DNA of 64,000 nt from Salminus brasiliensis (GCF_030463535.1 NC_132892.1:35319049-35383048), one strand, 5' to 3'; shown: positions 1-12,337, numbered from the stretch's first letter. Notes: generated from the sequence alone by a model not told the origin. Numbers and translations are program-made.

Positions 1-190
1 CAGATCTCATCAGTGAGATGGTTAGCAGTCTCAGCTGTGCTTCATCAGAACATGCAGAACAGGGACTCTAGAACCCTCTGGGTAACAGAACTGCATCTGA
101 GACAACAAACACCACTCCTCAACCACACACTGACAGACGCACGTCCGGACTGCAGCTACAAGCCCAAACCAGCAGCCGGCTGTGTGTGAG

Positions 191-203
191 CATGTGTGTG
201 TGT

Positions 204-243
<40 letters not shown>
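191..243. repeat. (TG)n microsatellite
   Basis: A TG tract with one interruption. No gene is seen in 1-330. Confidence 0.95.
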
Positions 244-245
<2 letters not shown>

Positions 246-329
246 ACAAGGTGTGCATGGAGGTTACAAACTCTAACAGACTGTATGAGGGATCCACTCA
301 CAGAACCTACAGCTGTTCATAGACATGGA

Positions 330-1830
330 ATAATTCACAGTGGATACTGATGATAATGAACAATATTCATAGTGGATACATACAGTGTAATTCATACTAG
401 ACATTGAATAAATCACAGTGGATACAGAATAACTCAAAGTAGACACTGAATAATTCATAGTGAATAGTAAATAATCCAAAGTAGACAATGCATTATTTAA
501 AATAACCAGTGAATAATTCATATCGGTTAATGAATAACTCATATTAGACACTGAATAATTCACTATGGATACACAATAACTCATAGTAGATACTGAATAA
601 TTCATAATGGACACTGAATAAATCAAAGTAGATACTGAATAATTCATAATGGACACTGAATAAATCAAAGTAGATACTGAATAATTCATACTGGACACTG
701 AATAAATCAAAGTAGATACTGAATAATTCATACTGGATACTGAATAATTCAGAGTAGATACTGAATAATTCAGAGTAGATACTGAATAATTCATTGTGGA
801 TATTGAATAAATCAAAGTAGATACTGAATAATTCATACTGGACACTGAATAAATCAAAGTAGATACTGAATAATTCATACTGGACACTGAATAATTCAGA
901 GTAGATAGTGAATAAATCAAAGTAGATACTGAATAATTCATACTGGATACTGAATAATTCATACTGGATACTGAATAATTCAGAGTAGATACTGAATAAT
1001 TCATTGTGGATATTGAATAAATCAAAGTAAATACTGAATAATTCATAGTAGATATTGAATAATTTTATAATAGATACTGAATAATTCATAATGGATAGTG
1101 TTAACACTTAATTTTCCATAACAATAGAAAATTATTCATAGCAGATACTGAATAATTCATAGCGGATACTGAATACTTCATAGTAGATACTGAATAAATC
1201 ATAGTAGTTACTGAATAATTCATAGTAGATACTGAATAAATCATAGTAGTTACTGAATAATTCATAGTGGATACTGAATAATTCTTAGTAGATACTGAAT
1301 AATTCATAGTGGATACTGAATAATTCATAGTAGATACTGAATAATTCATAGTGGATACTGAATAAATCATAGTAGTTACTGAATAATTCATAGCGGATAC
1401 TGAATACTTCATAGCGGATACTGAATAAATCATAGTAGTTACTGAATAATTCATAGTAGATCCTGAATAATTCATAGTAGATACTGAATAATTCATAGTA
1501 GATCCTGAATAATTCATAGTAGATACTGAATAATTCATAGTAGATCCTGAATAATTCATAGTAGATACTGAATAATTCATAGTGGATACTAAATAATTTA
1601 TAGTAGATACTGAATAATTTATAGTAGATACTGAATAATTCATAGTAGATCCTGAATAATTCATAGTAGATACTGAATAATTCATAGTGGATACTGAATA
1701 ATTCATAGTAGATACTGAATAATTCATAGTGGATACTAAATAATTTATAGTAGATACTGAATAATTCATAGTAGATACTGAATAATTCATAGTGGATACA
1801 GAGTAATTCACAGGTGACTAGATCATTAAT
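330..1830. repeat. 21-bp minisatellite (TGAATAATTCATAGTAGATAC)
   Basis: About 70 copies of a 21-bp unit in two blocks with slightly different consensus, separated near 1100-1130. Because the unit is a multiple of three, long repetitive frames stay open on the - strand; they are not genes. Variants GTAGTT, GTGGAT and GTAGATCC form higher-order patterns in the second block. Confidence 0.95.
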
Positions 1831-2140
1831 AGTGGATACTGATTAATGAATGAAATGGCCAGCATTCACTGGTCATTCATAAGGTGTGTTCTTCAGTGTA
1901 TACTCTATGAATTATTGAGTGACGGCAGTGCATCATGTAATAAGCAGAGTCAGTAGTCAGTAGTGTCTATAAGCTGCTGAGCTTGAGCTTTTCTCATGCA
2001 CAGGAGTTTGACACCGTACCTGTTTGCGTTGCGGCGGCTGCTGTTTGGAGGAGCGTGAGCAGCAGGAAAGATGCAGTGGCCCCCGCCATATCGCCACTGC
2101 CGGCTGGACAAACCTGCGGTCAGTTCCACTGCAGCAGTGC

Positions 2141-2214
2141 AAGAGAGAGAGAGAGAGAGAGAGAGAGTAGTCCTCCACAGTCCTGCAAACAGAACTGACT
2201 TACAGCTCTCTACA

Positions 2215-2262
<48 letters not shown>
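2141..2262. repeat. (GA)n and (CT)n tracts
   Basis: GA repeat at 2141-2167 and CT repeat at 2217-2262, only 50 bases apart and complementary, so they could pair as a hairpin. Confidence 0.9.
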
Positions 2263-2420
2263 CCCTCCCCTCTCTCCTGGCGGTGGTATGTGAGCGCACA
2301 TGGACAGAGCCTTCCTCTGATTGTCCTGATCAGTCCAGAACCCTTTAGAGTGTGTTCCTCTCACAAGTAGAACTTTATCAGAACACTTCAGCCAAAGAGT
2401 CCTGTCCATAATTACATACA

Positions 2421-2890
2421 CGATGTGTCCAAATGTTTGTGGACACCCCTTCTAATGAATGCATTCAGCAGATCAACATCATGACTCTATTGGATCCATG
2501 CTGCCTAATGCCAGGCGTGGGCTAGAGGGGTATAAAGCCCCCCAGCATTGAGGAGCTGTGGAGCAGTGGAGGAGCTGTGTTCTCTGGAATGATGGTGGTG
2601 GAGCTCCATCCAGTACTTTTGGATGGGATGAGTTGGGGATGATGAGGTGGGGTGGTGATCATCAGTTAACATTCTTACCTCACTAACTCTATCTCTTGTC
2701 ACTGAGTGCAATCAAATCCTCACAGCAGTGCTCCTCCAGAATCTAGTAGAAAGTCTTAGAGAGTAGATAGACAGTCTTAGACAGTAGAGACAGTTACTCC
2801 AACAGAAGCAGGATCAGCTCTTTTTAATAGCCCTGATTTCAGAAGAAACAGTGAATGTGTCCCAATATGATTTTTTGTCCATGTAGTGTA
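2421..2890 (+). mobile_element. Short inverted-repeat DNA element (MITE-like), copy a
   Basis: Non-autonomous element of about 470 bases. It starts TGTCCAAATGTTTGTGGACACC, ends GTGTCCCAATATGATTTTTTGTCC, and its ends are imperfect inverted repeats. Internal landmarks are GCCTAATGCCAGGCGTGGGC and TCCATCCAGTACTTTTGGAT. The same family recurs at least eight more times in the window. No coding capacity; superfamily not determined. Confidence 0.75.
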
Positions 2891-3117
2891 TCTTAGATTA
2901 AGGGTCTGACTTGAAGACCACTTGAGGAAGACCACCCATTAAAAGAGTGTAGACTATGGGATTGTGAGTGGCTGCTCTCTGCAGAGGATCTGAGGGCATG
3001 AGAGGTTCCTGGAGGGGTGGAGGAGCTCTCCAAGATATGCAGAGGTCAAACCACTGAGAGCTCTGAGAGTTCTGGGCAGTATTTTATAGTCTCTTAACAA
3101 GTGACCTTAACATCTAC

Positions 3118-3605
3118 TCATCTACACCATAGGGACAAAAGATTTGGGACGCCTGCACATTCACTGTTTCTTCTGAAATCAATGTTATTTAAAGAGCTGA
3201 TCCTGCTTCTGTTGGAGTAACTGTCTCTACTGTCCAGAGAAGAAGACTTTCTACTAGATTCTTTAGAACACAGTTCCTCCACTGCTCCCTTGCTCATCCC
3301 AAAAGTACTGGATGGAGCTCCTCCACCATCATTCCAGAGAACACAGTTCCTCCACTGCTCCACAGCTCCTCAATGCTGGGGGGCTTTATACCCCCCTAGC
3401 CCACGCCTGGCATTATTAGGCAGCATGGAGCCAATAGGGTCATGATGCTGATCTGCTCCAGAGAGTCCTATTCTATTGGCAGTACTTCTTCTCTACAGGG
3501 ACTAGACAAGCTGTGTGTGTCTATATCAGCAATGGGTGCAGCTTAAAGTAGCTGAATGCGTTTATTAGAAGAGGTGTCCACAAACATTTGGACACATAGT
3601 GCATA
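3118..3605 (-). mobile_element. MITE-like element, copy b
   Basis: Same family in reverse orientation, from GGGACAAAAGATTTGGGACG to GTGTCCACAAACATTTGGAC. Together with copy a it forms a large inverted repeat around 2890-3118. Confidence 0.75.
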
Positions 3606-3690
3606 TCAGTGATGTAATGTAACTAAAATACTCATTGATAGACAGGTGTGTATTCTCACTACACCACACACACAAATACACACTCATATT

Positions 3691-3694
<4 letters not shown>

Positions 3695-3731
<37 letters not shown>

Positions 3732-3823
3732 GAACATGCTAGGACAGGAGTGTGAGCTGCCCATCTAATAAAATATGCTCTGGCACATTCTACATTCCTA
3801 TGACTGCCTGCTCTGAGGCTAAA

Positions 3824-3859
<36 letters not shown>

Positions 3860-3863
3860 CTCT

Positions 3864-3897
<34 letters not shown>

Positions 3898-3915
3898 CTC
3901 TCTCTCTCTCTCTCG
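3695..3915. repeat. (AC)n microsatellite cluster with CT tail
   Basis: AC tracts at about 3695-3729 and 3827-3898, then a CT tract to 3914. Nothing coding is seen between 3605 and 4070. Confidence 0.9.
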
Positions 3916-4074
3916 TATCTCAGAAGCTTAAAGAAGGGGATCAGGTTCACTATAAGAGAGAAGAGGTTAAGCTTAATGAAAAAAAAGAAAGAAAAATTTT
4001 TGTTGCCATGGCAACTCTGATTAAAGCCCTAACATGTCAGTGCAAAATGTCCCTCCAAGCTCCGCCCACCAACT

Positions 4075-5955
4075 CAGTATATAACACAATACCTACATTT
4101 AGAATGTTATTAATATTCACCCTAATGAGAGACTGTAGCTCCTCCTCCTCAGTGTATATCACAATACCTACATTTAGAGCGTTATTAATATCCACCCTAA
4201 TGAGAGACTGTAGCTCCTCCTCCTTAGTGTATATCACAATACCTACATTTAGAGCGTTATTAATATTCACCCTAATGAGAGACTGTAGCTCCTCCTCAGT
4301 GTATATCACAATACCTACATTTAGAGCGTTATTAATATTCACCCTAATGAGAGACTGTAGCTCCTCCTCCTCAGTGTATATCACAATACCTACATTTAGA
4401 GCGTTATTAATATTCACCCTAATGAGAGACTGTAGCTCCGCCTCCTCAGTGTATATCACAATACCTACATTTAGAGCGTTATTAATATTCACCCTAATGA
4501 GAGACTGTAGCTCCTCCTCCTCAGTGTATATCACAATACCTACATTTAGAGAGTTATTAATATTCACCCTAATGAGAGACTGTAGCTCTGCCTCCTCAGT
4601 GTATATCACAATACCTACATTTAGAGCGTTATTATTATTCACCCTAATGAGAGACTGTAGCTCCGCCTCCTCAGTGTATATCACAATACCTACATTTAGA
4701 GCGTTATTAATATTCACCCTAATGAGAGACTGTAGCTCCTCCTCCTCAGTGTATATCACAATACCTACATTTAGAGCGTTATTAATATTCACCCTAATGA
4801 GAGACTGTAGCTCCTCCTCCTCAGTGTATATCACAATACCTACATTTAGAGCGTTATTCATATTCACCCTAATGAGAGACTGTAGCTCCGCCTCCTCAGT
4901 GTATATCACAATACCTACATTTAGAGCGTTATTAATATCCACCCTAATGAGAGACTGTAGCTCCGCCTCCTCAGTGTATATCACAATACCTACATTTAGA
5001 GCGTTATTATTATTCACCCTAATGAGAGACTGTAGCTCCGCCTCCTCAGTGTATATCACAATACCTACATTTAGAGCGTTATTAATATTCACCCTAATGA
5101 GAGACTGTAGCTCCTCCTCCTCAGTGTATATCACAATACCTACATTTAGAGCGTTATTAATATTCACCCTAATGAGAGACTGTAGCTCCTCCTCCTCAGT
5201 GTATATCACAATACCTACATTTAGAGCGTTATTATTATTCACCCTAATGAGAGACTGTAGCTCCGCCTCCTCAGTGTATATCACAATACCTACATTTAGA
5301 GCGTTATTAATATTCACCCTAATGAGAGACTGTAGCTCCTCCTCCTCAGTGTATATCACAATACCTACATTTAGAGCGTTATTAATATCCACCCTGAGAG
5401 ACTGTAGCTCCTCCTCCTCAGTGTATATCACAATACCTACATTTAGAGCGTTATTAATATCCACCCTAATGAGAGACTGTAGCTCCGCCTCCTCAGTGTA
5501 TATCACAATACCTACATTTAAAGAGTTATTGATATTCACCCTAATGAGAGACTGTAGCTCCTCCTCCTCAGTGTATATCACAATACCTACATTTAGAGTT
5601 ATTAATATTCACCCTAATGAGCGACTGTAGCTCCTCCTCCTCAGTGTATATCACAATACCTACATTTAGAGCCTTATTAATATTCACCCTAATGAGAAAG
5701 TGTAGCTCCTCCTCCTCAGTGTATATCACAGTACCTACATTTAGAGCGTTATTAATATTCACCCTAATGAGAGACTGTAGCTCCTCCTCCTCAGTGTATA
5801 TCACAATACCTACATTTAGAGTGTTATTAATATTCACCCTAATAAGAGACTGTAGCTCCGCCTCCTCAGTGTATATCACAATACCTACATTTAGAGCGTT
5901 ATTAATATTCACCCTAATGAGAGACTGTAGCTCCGCCTCCTCAGTGTATTTCAAC
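4075..5955. repeat. 75-bp minisatellite, about 25 copies, open on both strands
   Basis: The unit (CAGTGTATATCACAATACC ... ACTGTAGCTCCTCC) is 75 bp and about 25 copies are present. Copies are near-identical and differ mainly at CCTCC/CCGCC, AATATTC/TTATTC/AATATCC and small 3- to 6-base losses. Since 75 is divisible by three and the unit lacks stops in one frame of each strand, frames of 540 codons (+, 4008-5630) and 514 codons (-, 4037-5581) arise. The translated 25-residue repeat resembles no protein I know, and codon positions show no coding bias. Not a gene. Confidence 0.95.
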
Positions 5956-6189
5956 CTAGAAGCTGTGCATTGTCTCTAACAAGTGAAGTCACTACAGGTC
6001 TAGCGCCTCTGCTGGCTGGGTGCAGTATGCTGTGTAGCTCCGCCCATCAACATATGTTTCAATGAAAAACTCCACCCATTTCCGCATCTCATTTTCCTCC
6101 TCTAAACTCTCTGCGCTGTTTCCTTCAAACCCAGTTTTGGCTTCATTTTTATAGAACGGATGGGAACAGAACCACAGCCAGACCAGTCC

Positions 6190-6190
<1 letters not shown>

Positions 6191-6238
<48 letters not shown>

Positions 6239-6323
6239 ACCTTAAGGTAGAATCTATGGAAGTGGGTTATGGGGTCACATTGTCTGGACATTTAGTCATC
6301 ACTCACTCAGCTGGGCCTGTTTC

Positions 6324-6354
<31 letters not shown>

Positions 6355-6493
6355 ACAGGTGATTGATATACAATCATTTTAGGGTGTTTTTAGGGTGAGG
6401 TGAGGCTGAAAGGCCCGGAGGGGGCAAGTCAGATAAGAGAGGAGTGGGAGAGAAAGTGAACAAGCCCACAGAGGAAAGAGTGAAAGGGGGGAG

Positions 6494-6556
<63 letters not shown>

Positions 6557-6557
6557 C

Positions 6558-6596
<39 letters not shown>

Positions 6597-6597
6597 C

Positions 6598-6648
<51 letters not shown>

Positions 6649-6770
6649 GACAGACAGAGAGAGAGGGAGAGACAGAGAGAGAGACAGAGATACACAAGTA
6701 GAGAGAAAGTAATTGCAGCTCCTCTGAATTCCAGAAATATCTACTGAAGTTCTGAGAAAAACCCTTTACA

Positions 6771-6801
<31 letters not shown>
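6191..6801. repeat. (AC)n, (TG)n and long (GA)n microsatellites
   Basis: AC at 6191-6235, TG at 6331-6355, an interrupted GA tract of about 200 bases at 6496-6700, and TG at 6776-6801. No gene is seen in 5960-6985. Confidence 0.95.
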
Positions 6802-6984
6802 GAGTGGGGGTCCATATGTACCGCTGGAGCTCTGTGTGCAGGACTGCCAATCTGCTACTCCACCACTGGAGGGCGTCAGTATTCCATATTATATAATAAT
6901 CCAGATCCCCTCACAAAAGGTGTTACAGAATTCACCTACCACAGAACACAACACACCTAAAACCCACTCAGAAGAACATAGAAC

Positions 6985-7640
6985 CAAAAGGAGAACCTTT
7001 CTTAGAGCATGAGGAAGAACTAATGAGAACCTAGAAACAAGAGCATGAGGAATATACGTTATGAAGAGAACCTCTTTGTAACCTCTCTAAGAGCATTATG
7101 TAGAACCACTGAGAGGAACCAAGACTCAAAAGGAGAAACTCTCTAAGAGCATCATGAAGAACCACTGCGAGGAACCAAGACTCAAAAGGAGAAACTCTCT
7201 AAGAGCATCATGAAGAACCACTGCGAGGAACCAAGACTCAAAAGGAGAACCTCTCTAATAGCATTATGAAGAACCACTGAGAGGAACCAAGACCAATATA
7301 AGATCCTCTTCAAAACACTATTAAAAATAGACCCAAAAGGAGAACCTCTCAAAAAGCATTCTGAAAGGAACCAAGACTCAAAAGGAGAACCTCTCCAAGA
7401 GCACAAGGAACAACAACTGACATAAACCAGTGGACAAAAAGGGGAAATGCCCTAAAAGCAACAAAAAGAACCCATGAGAAGAACCAAGACTTACAAGAGG
7501 AACCTCTTTAAGAGCATAAGTAAGAACCACTGAAATAACCAATGAACAAAAAGAAGAAAACCCCTAAAAGCACAAGGAAGAACCCCTGAGGAGAACCAGG
7601 TGTCTGGTGTTAGAAGCTGATTAGAAGCTAAAGATTATAT
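6985..7640. repeat. Degenerate ~55-bp array (AGGAACCAAGACTCAAAAGG)
   Basis: Irregular tandem copies of a unit containing GAGGAACCAAGACTCAAAAG, then GAGAACCTCT, then AAGAGCAT..GAAGAACCA. The unit resembles part of the dispersed repeat at 25925-26170 (GGAGGAACCAAGACTCAAAAGG), from which it probably expanded. Confidence 0.8.
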
Positions 7641-7802
7641 AACAGGGATAAATGAGGAAGGTTGAAGAGTAGGGAAAGGAGGGTCCATAAAACTAGGGAC
7701 GTGGTGATTTAGCTCCAGGTTAATGTAAGGCCAAGGGTAGTGGTCAGCTGCAAATGTTAAGCCTTCAAAGTACAGCTGATAGAAGACAAAAGGATAGTCC
7801 AG

Positions 7803-8951
7803 GGAGGCCCCAGTTAGTCCGGTTCGAGGACAGCATCTCCAGCATCATCACAATGAACACTGGGGCACCTCAGGGCAGTGTACTGAGTCCTCTGCTGTTC
7901 ACCCTGCTGACTCAGGACTGTGTTGTGAAACACAGTTCTAACAGCATCATAAAGTTCGCCGATGATACAACTGTGCTGGCTCTCATCAGCAAAGGCGACG
8001 AGTCAGCATACAGATAGGAGGTGCAGCAGCTGACAGACTGGTGTACAGTCAACAACCTTCCCTGGAATGTAGAGAAGACCAAGGAGATGGTTGTTGACTT
8101 CAGGAAAAAAAAAAGTTCCTTGGTGTCCTGGTAGAACCTCACCTGGTCCCTGAACACCAGCTCTACAGCCAAGAAAGCCCAGCAGTGTCTCTACTTCCTC
8201 CGGAAGCTGAGAAAGGCCCGTCTCCCTCCACCCATCCTCACCCTCTTCTATAGGGGAACCATTGAGGGCATCCTGAGCAGCTGCATCACTGCCTGGTTTG
8301 GGACCTGCACAGCCTCTGACCGCAAGTCCCTCCAACGCATTGTGAGGACAGCTGAGAAGATCATCGGAGTCTCTCTCCCCTCCGTCATGGACATTTACAC
8401 CACCTGCTGCATCCGCAAAGCAACCAGCATTGTGGATGACTCCACCCACCCTTCACACAGACTGTTCTCCCTCCTGCCATCAGGAAGAAGGTACCGCAGC
8501 ATCCGGTCCAACACGACCAGACTCTGCAACAGCTTCTTCCCCCAAGCCATCAGACTTCTCAACTCAACTCAACTTCTGAACTGATGTCTTTTCTGCTACA
8601 TGCACACACACACACACACACATTCACACACTCTCTCTCTCTCCAACCATTTACCCCAGATAAAATGGGAAGCATTTTTTGCACAAAGCATTTGCACTAA
8701 TAACTTTACTACCTCACTGGACTATTATATTTATTACACACTGCATAATTTGCACACTACCCCCAATTATTTATTATTCTCTGGTCTGTACTGTGTTGGG
8801 TTCTCTGTCCGCACTTGTATTGTGTTGCACTTGTGTTTTGTATGCACTGTGTCTATGTTGCACCATGGTCCTGGAGTAACGTTGTTTTGTTTCACTGTGT
8901 TCTCTGTATGTAGTTGAAATGACAGTAAAACCCACTTGACTTGACTTGACT
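7803..8951 (+). mobile_element. L2-type LINE 3' fragment, decayed
   Basis: The same family as the element at 10372: it begins at the coding text for RPQLVRF, continues through [13 protein letters not shown] and [11 protein letters not shown], and ends with the same 3' UTR and TTGACTTGACT tail. It is broken: an in-frame TAG lies at 8015-8017, and after 8106 an A-run replaces about 60 bases present in the other copy. It lies between two blocks of the degenerate tandem repeat at 6985-7640 and 8952-9570. Confidence 0.85.
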
Positions 8952-9570
8952 AGAACCTCTATGGTTCTAGTCTAGACCATGAGGAAGAACCCCTGAGACA
9001 AACCAAGACTCAGATCTAGAACTTTTATAAGAGCATAAGGAAGAACCCATGAGACAAACCAAGGCTCAGAAGTAGAACCTCTATAAGTGCATGAGGAAGA
9101 ACCCCTGAGACAAACCAAGGCTCAGATCTAGAACCTCTATAAGACCATGAGGAAGAACCCCTGAGACAAACCAAGACTCATATCTAGAACCTCTATAAGA
9201 GCATAAGGAAGACCCCTGAGACAAACCAAGACTCAGATCTAGAACTTTTATAAGAGCATAAGGAAGAACCCATGAGACAAACCAAGACTCAGATCTAGAA
9301 CCTCTATAAGACCATGAGGAAGAAACCCTGAACCCCTGAGACAAACCAAGACTCAGAAGTAGAACCTCTATAAGAACATGAGGAAGAACCCCTGAGACAA
9401 ACCAAGACTCAGATCTAGAACCTCTAAAAGGGCGTGACAAAAACCCCTCAAGACGAACTAAAAGGAGATCCTCTCTGAGAACCACTCAGAGGAACCTAGA
9501 CTCAAACAGAGAACCTCTGTAGGAAACCAATGACTGGTGTTAGAAGATGATGAAAGATTATAGAACAAGA
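8952..9570. repeat. Degenerate array, second block
   Basis: Continues the array type of 6985-7640, with a consensus around ACCCCTGAGACAAACCAAGACTCAGATCTAGAACCTCTATAAGA (given here as pattern, many variants). Both blocks end with a similar ACTGGTGTTAGAAG text (7609, 9531), suggesting that a duplicated array flanks the LINE at 7803. Confidence 0.75.
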
Positions 9571-10265
9571 ATAAAGAGGAGGCCCGGAGAGCTGACCATC
9601 AGCAGAGAACATTCCAGCGGTCATCAGAGAGGGTGAACACTGAGTGGGGGGATTCAGTGCAGCTGAGGAGGCAGAAGACCTGGAAGAGGTGGTTGAAAGG
9701 AGGCAGGAGGTATGGAGAAGTGAGCTAATGTTCTATATAGCTCTGCTAATGTTGACACTGGCAGTGTCCCAAATTTCGAACGTTTATTTTGCTCCTGTAG
9801 AATAACATGGAACCTCCTATTTGCTGTTTTCTGTCTACCATGAAGATAAACACAGCCTCATGCTCACTTGTGAAAGCTTCCCATACCTCTCATAATCCCA
9901 CCTCTGAATCACCGAAGACATCCTGATGCTGCCATTTCTGACGGGATCCTAAATTCCCCTTCTGCTTCATGAACACCTGATCACTACACAAAGGCACAGC
10001 AGTCCGAAAATATTGAACCACCGACAGTCTAATCTACAATCTAAATAAGAGATATGTGCAAACAAGAGCTGGACTGTTGGGCCTCATTCACCAGTGTTCT
10101 CCTAAGAGTGCTCTTATATTTGCTCTTGAGAAAATTTGAATCATTAGTCTTTATTTAAGTTTGCGTTCTCTTTGAAGGGGGAACCATTTTTACAAAAAAC
10201 ATGACCTCTCAAAACTCAGTACAAAACAGTAGTAAGACAGTAGCCAAAGGCAGCAGATCCACTGC
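9571..10265. other. Gene-free interval
   Basis: No exon or clear element boundary found. The text GGGCCTCATTCACCAGTGTTC at about 10080 resembles dispersed fish repeats. The interval ends at the truncated lectin 5' UTR. Confidence 0.5.
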
Positions 10266-12337
10266 CCCAGACCAGCTAACTGGGTCAGCATTGCAGTTTT
10301 CGTTGAAACGAACACCAACGCTAACTGAAGACCATGGAGAGAGCAGTGGTCCTCTTTGTGCTCCTGAACATGCCACCGTCCTGTGACAGTGATGCCTTCC
10401 TCCCCGATGCCCTGAACGACTTTTATGCACGGTTTGAGGCACAGAACAACACGTTGGTGAGAAAGACCACACCCAAGCCGGACGAGCAGGTGTTGTGCCT
10501 GACTGCAGTGGACGTGAGGAAAACTCTGCGCAGAGTCAACCCACGGAAAGCTGCAGGACCAGACAACATCCCCGGCAGAGTGCTCAGAGAGTGTGCAGAC
10601 CAGTTGACAGATGTTCTCATGGACATCTTCAACGTCTCCCTGCGCAGCTCCACTGTCCCAACGTGCCTCAAGACCACCACCATCGTCCCCGTGCCGAAGA
10701 AGTCCACGGTGTCCTGCCTCAATGACTACCGTCCCGTAGCTCTCACGCCCATCATCATGAAGTGCTTCGAGAGGTTAGTCATGAGGAACATCAAGAACCA
10801 ACTGCCCTCTTCATTGGACCCCCTGCAATTTGCATATCGTCCCAACCGCTCCACGGACGATGCCATCACCACCACCCTTCATCTCTCCCTTACCCACCTG
10901 GAGAAGAAGGACACCTATGTCAGAATGCTGTTCATAGACTTCAGTTCAGCATTCAACACCATCATCCCACAGAACCTCACCAGGACGTTAAGCCTGCTGG
11001 GCCTCAACACCCCCCTCTGCAACTGGATCCTGGACTTCCTGACAGGAAGGCCCCAGTTAGTCCGGTTTGGGGACAGCAGCTCCAGCACCATCACCATGAA
11101 CACTGGGGCACCTCAGGGCAGTGTACTGAGTCCTCTGTTGTTCACCCTGTTGACTCATGACAGTGTTGCGAAACACAGTTCTAACAGCATCATAAAGTTC
11201 GCCGATGATACAACTGTGCTGGGTCTCATCAGCAAAGGCGACGAGTCAGCATACAGAGAGGAGGTGCAGCAGCTGACAGACTGGTGTACAGTCAACAACC
11301 TTCACTGGAATGTAGAGAAGACCAAGGAAATGGTTGTTGACTTCAGGAAATCAAGACCGGACCACTCTCCGCTTAACATCAACGGCTCCTCTGTGGAGAT
11401 CGTTAAGAGCACCAAGTTCCTTGGTGTCCACCTAGCGGAGAACCTCACCTGGTCCCTGAACACCAGCTCTACAGCCAAGAAAGCCCAACAGCGTCTCTAC
11501 TTCCTCCGGAAGCTGAGAAAGGCCCGTCTTCCTCCACCCATCCTCACCCTCTTCTATAGGGGAACCATAGAGAGCATCCTAAGCAGCTGCATCACTGCCT
11601 GGTTTGGGACCTGCACAGCCTCTGACCGCAAGTCCCTCCAACGCATTGTGAGGACAGCTGAGAAGATCATCGGAGTCTCTCTCCCCTCCGTCATGGACAT
11701 TTACACCACCCGCTGCATCCGCAAAGCAACCAGCATTGTGGATGACTCCACCCACCCTTCACACAGACTGTTCTCCCTCCTGCCATCAGGAAGAAGGTAC
11801 CGCAGCATCCGGTCCAACACGACCAGACTCTGCAACAGCTTCTTCCCCCAAGCCATCAGACTCCTCAACACAACTCAACTTCTGAACTGATATCTTTCTG
11901 GTACATGCACACTCTCTCTCTCTCTCTCTCCAACCATTTACCCCAGATAACATGGGAAGCATTTTTTGCACAAGCATTTGCACTGATAACTTTACTACCT
12001 CACTGGACTCTATTTATTGCACATTGCACAACTTGCACACTACCGCCAATTATTTATTATTCTCTGTCTGTACTGTGTTGTGTTGTCTGTCCGCACTTGT
12101 TTGTTTGTGTTGCACTTGTGTCTTGTATGCACTGTGTCTATGTTGCACCATGGTCCTGGAGGAACGTTGTTTCGTTTCACTGTGTACTCTGTATGTAGTT
12201 GAAATGACAATAAACCCACTTGACTTGACTTGACTTGACATCTGGACAACCTTTTTGGTGAGTGAGTGTAAGGATGCTCAGTTAAGCCATCAGTTTAACC
12301 ATCTATCTAGACCTTCAGAGGTGGCCCTAGAAGTTGA
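10266..12337 (+). pseudogene. Fish-egg lectin copy 1: first-exon relic split by a LINE
   Basis: The 5' UTR (from CCCCAGACCAGCTAACTGGG) and the start of exon 1, ATG at 10334 through codon 12 ([12 protein letters not shown]), match the intact lectins. At 10371/10372 the sequence switches to LINE coding sequence. The lectin text resumes at 12238 with the rest of exon 1 (ATCTGGACAACC), a good donor (G|GTGAGTGAG, about 12258) and the conserved start of intron 1 up to about 12337. There it is replaced by another retroelement tail ending in TCTTA repeats. Exons 2-5 are absent, and the TATA box seen in the other copies is missing upstream. It is therefore a broken copy. The four bases ACAT appear on both sides of the LINE and may be the target-site duplication. 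Confidence 0.85.
10372..12237 (+). mobile_element. L2/CR1-type LINE, 5'-truncated, with open reverse transcriptase frame
   Basis: The frame open to 11890 encodes a non-LTR reverse transcriptase. Visible motifs are [15 protein letters not shown] (fingers), [63 protein letters not shown] and the catalytic FADD box (codons for F-A-D-D at 11198-11209, residues 289-292 of the chimeric frame), followed by the C-terminal maturation region to LLNTTQLLN. The endonuclease domain is missing, so this is a 5'-truncated insertion, typical of target-primed reverse transcription. The 3' UTR has a CT run, a T-rich region and a terminal (CTTGA)n-like short repeat at 12219-12238, as in L2-like elements. The catalytic region shows no stop codon, which suggests a young insertion. 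Clade assignment (L2 rather than another CR1-group LINE) is by resemblance only. Confidence 0.85.

Noticed and set aside
273-1811. Long repetitive frames on the - strand (NYSVSTM-type repeats)
   Set aside because: They follow from a 21-bp tandem repeat without stops in that frame; there is no splice or start context and no known domain.
6374-6850. Frames rich in SLSLSL or RERERE
   Set aside because: Translation of a GA/CT dinucleotide tract, not protein coding.
8003-8449. 148-codon - strand frame
   Set aside because: Shadow of the LINE reverse transcriptase on the opposite strand.
9081-9485. 134-codon - strand frame with repeated SRSESWFVSG
   Set aside because: Derived from the degenerate tandem array at 8952-9570.
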